Assembly (NCBI GenBank): GCA_027055005.1
Contig: JALUNR010000208.1
Coordinates: 1 to 6,812, forward strand
Reading direction: 5' to 3'
DNA: 6,812 nt
Origin: Campylobacterales bacterium
GTDB lineage: Bacteria; Campylobacterota; Campylobacteria; Campylobacterales; QNZT01
The stretch's first letter is position 1, and each line of letters begins with the position of its first letter. Below are positions 6,596 to 6,812 of this stretch, piece by piece. The position numbers and the translations under genes were made by a program. The notes beneath the pieces were generated by a model. That model ran no database searches. It worked only from the letters and a program-made list of their open reading frames with translations, and had not been told where the DNA came from.

Positions 6596-6604
6596 GTTAT
6601 CACA
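6596..6604 (-). promoter_or_regulatory. candidate -10 element of the rhodanese gene
   Basis: The minus strand reads TGTGATAAC, an extended -10 pattern (TGn plus GATAAC, four of six consensus bases). It sits 19 bases before the ATG within the 50-base gap after the upstream gene, so the transcript would have a very short leader starting near the AAGGAGT site. Read-through from the upstream gene is an alternative. Confidence 0.3.
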
Positions 6605-6626
6605 AGTTAGCTTTTTCAAATGGTAA

Positions 6627-6812
6627 CTATATAAACTCTCTCATATGTTCAAAATCCTTTGATTGGATACACTGGACTTTGTTGGATAGTTCTTTAAAAT
6701 GTTCTTTGGCACATTTTATTTTTGATTTTTCAGTATCTCTTATCTCATCTGTCAAATTAGTACCTTTACTTTCTACAACAAAATACAGTCTTTCTTCATT
6801 GTCTTTTTCTAT
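6627..6812 (-). CDS. res: C-terminal fragment of a probable type III restriction enzyme Res subunit, 5' part beyond window
   Basis: An open frame enters from the right edge and gives 61 residues ending at TAG 6627-6629. It contains LYFVVESKGT (9-18 of the visible part), followed by EIRDTEKSKIKCAKEHFKEL (23-42). This arrangement, a strand with E-x-K-G and then an acidic helix leading to KIKC-K-HF, is characteristic of the C-terminal nuclease domain of type III restriction Res subunits, where the E-x-K is the second half of the PD-(D/E)xK active site. Res proteins pair with a Mod methyltransferase and are large (about 900-1000 residues) with an SF2 helicase core, none of which is visible here. 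The assignment rests on a short but distinctive segment. A related helicase-nuclease of another restriction or defence type is possible. Confidence 0.75.
   Translation of the reverse strand: MEKDNEERLYFVVESKGTNLTDEIRDTEKSKIKCAKEHFKELSNKVQCIQSKDFEHMREFI

Noticed and set aside
6605..6628. AGTTA...TAACT inverted repeat between the restriction-type gene and the rhodanese gene
   Set aside because: Only five AT-rich pairs with a long loop; too weak for a terminator or operator call.

Overview
The window is very AT-rich and gene-dense. Its gene content points to a Campylobacterota (epsilonproteobacterial) chromosome. The order tig-clpP-def-comM on one strand recurs in that phylum (from memory, also in Helicobacter pylori). 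ClpP, trigger factor and endonuclease IV all read like Campylobacterota orthologues, and a GGDEF-like gene between clpP and def suggests the Arcobacter/Sulfurimonas side. The genus is an inference.

Left two thirds, minus strand (about 4751 down to 1): an apparent five-gene operon transcribed right to left. It runs trigger factor (tig), ClpP protease, a degenerate GGDEF-domain protein, peptide deformylase (def), then a YifB/ComM-type Mg-chelatase-like AAA+ ATPase cut by the left edge. Gaps are 17, 5, -1 and 4 bases, so translational coupling is likely. Trigger factor and deformylase act on nascent chains at the ribosome exit, and ClpP degrades proteins that fail to fold. The first part of the operon is therefore a protein-birth and quality-control module. 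The GGDEF-like gene and the ComM-like gene are passengers of less obvious purpose.

Middle (4710-4802): a short divergent intergenic region holding the likely tig promoter on the minus strand and a clear TATAAT-type promoter on the plus strand.

Right of centre, plus strand (4803-6151): a small lipoprotein of unknown function overlaps by one base the start of nfo (endonuclease IV, AP-site repair). All nine metal-ligand residues of endonuclease IV are present.

Right end, minus strand: a secreted single-domain rhodanese (6145-6576) overlaps nfo tail to tail by 7 bases. Upstream of it is the last 61 codons of a gene cut by the right edge. That fragment looks like the C-terminus of a type III restriction enzyme Res subunit, so the window probably ends at the border of a restriction-modification locus.

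I saw no RNA genes, CRISPR arrays, insertion sequences or convincing terminators. No stretch above 300 bases lacks a gene. The window looks mostly ordinary. The items most worth a second look are the degenerate GGDEF protein inside the proteostasis operon and the probable restriction-modification locus beyond the right edge.
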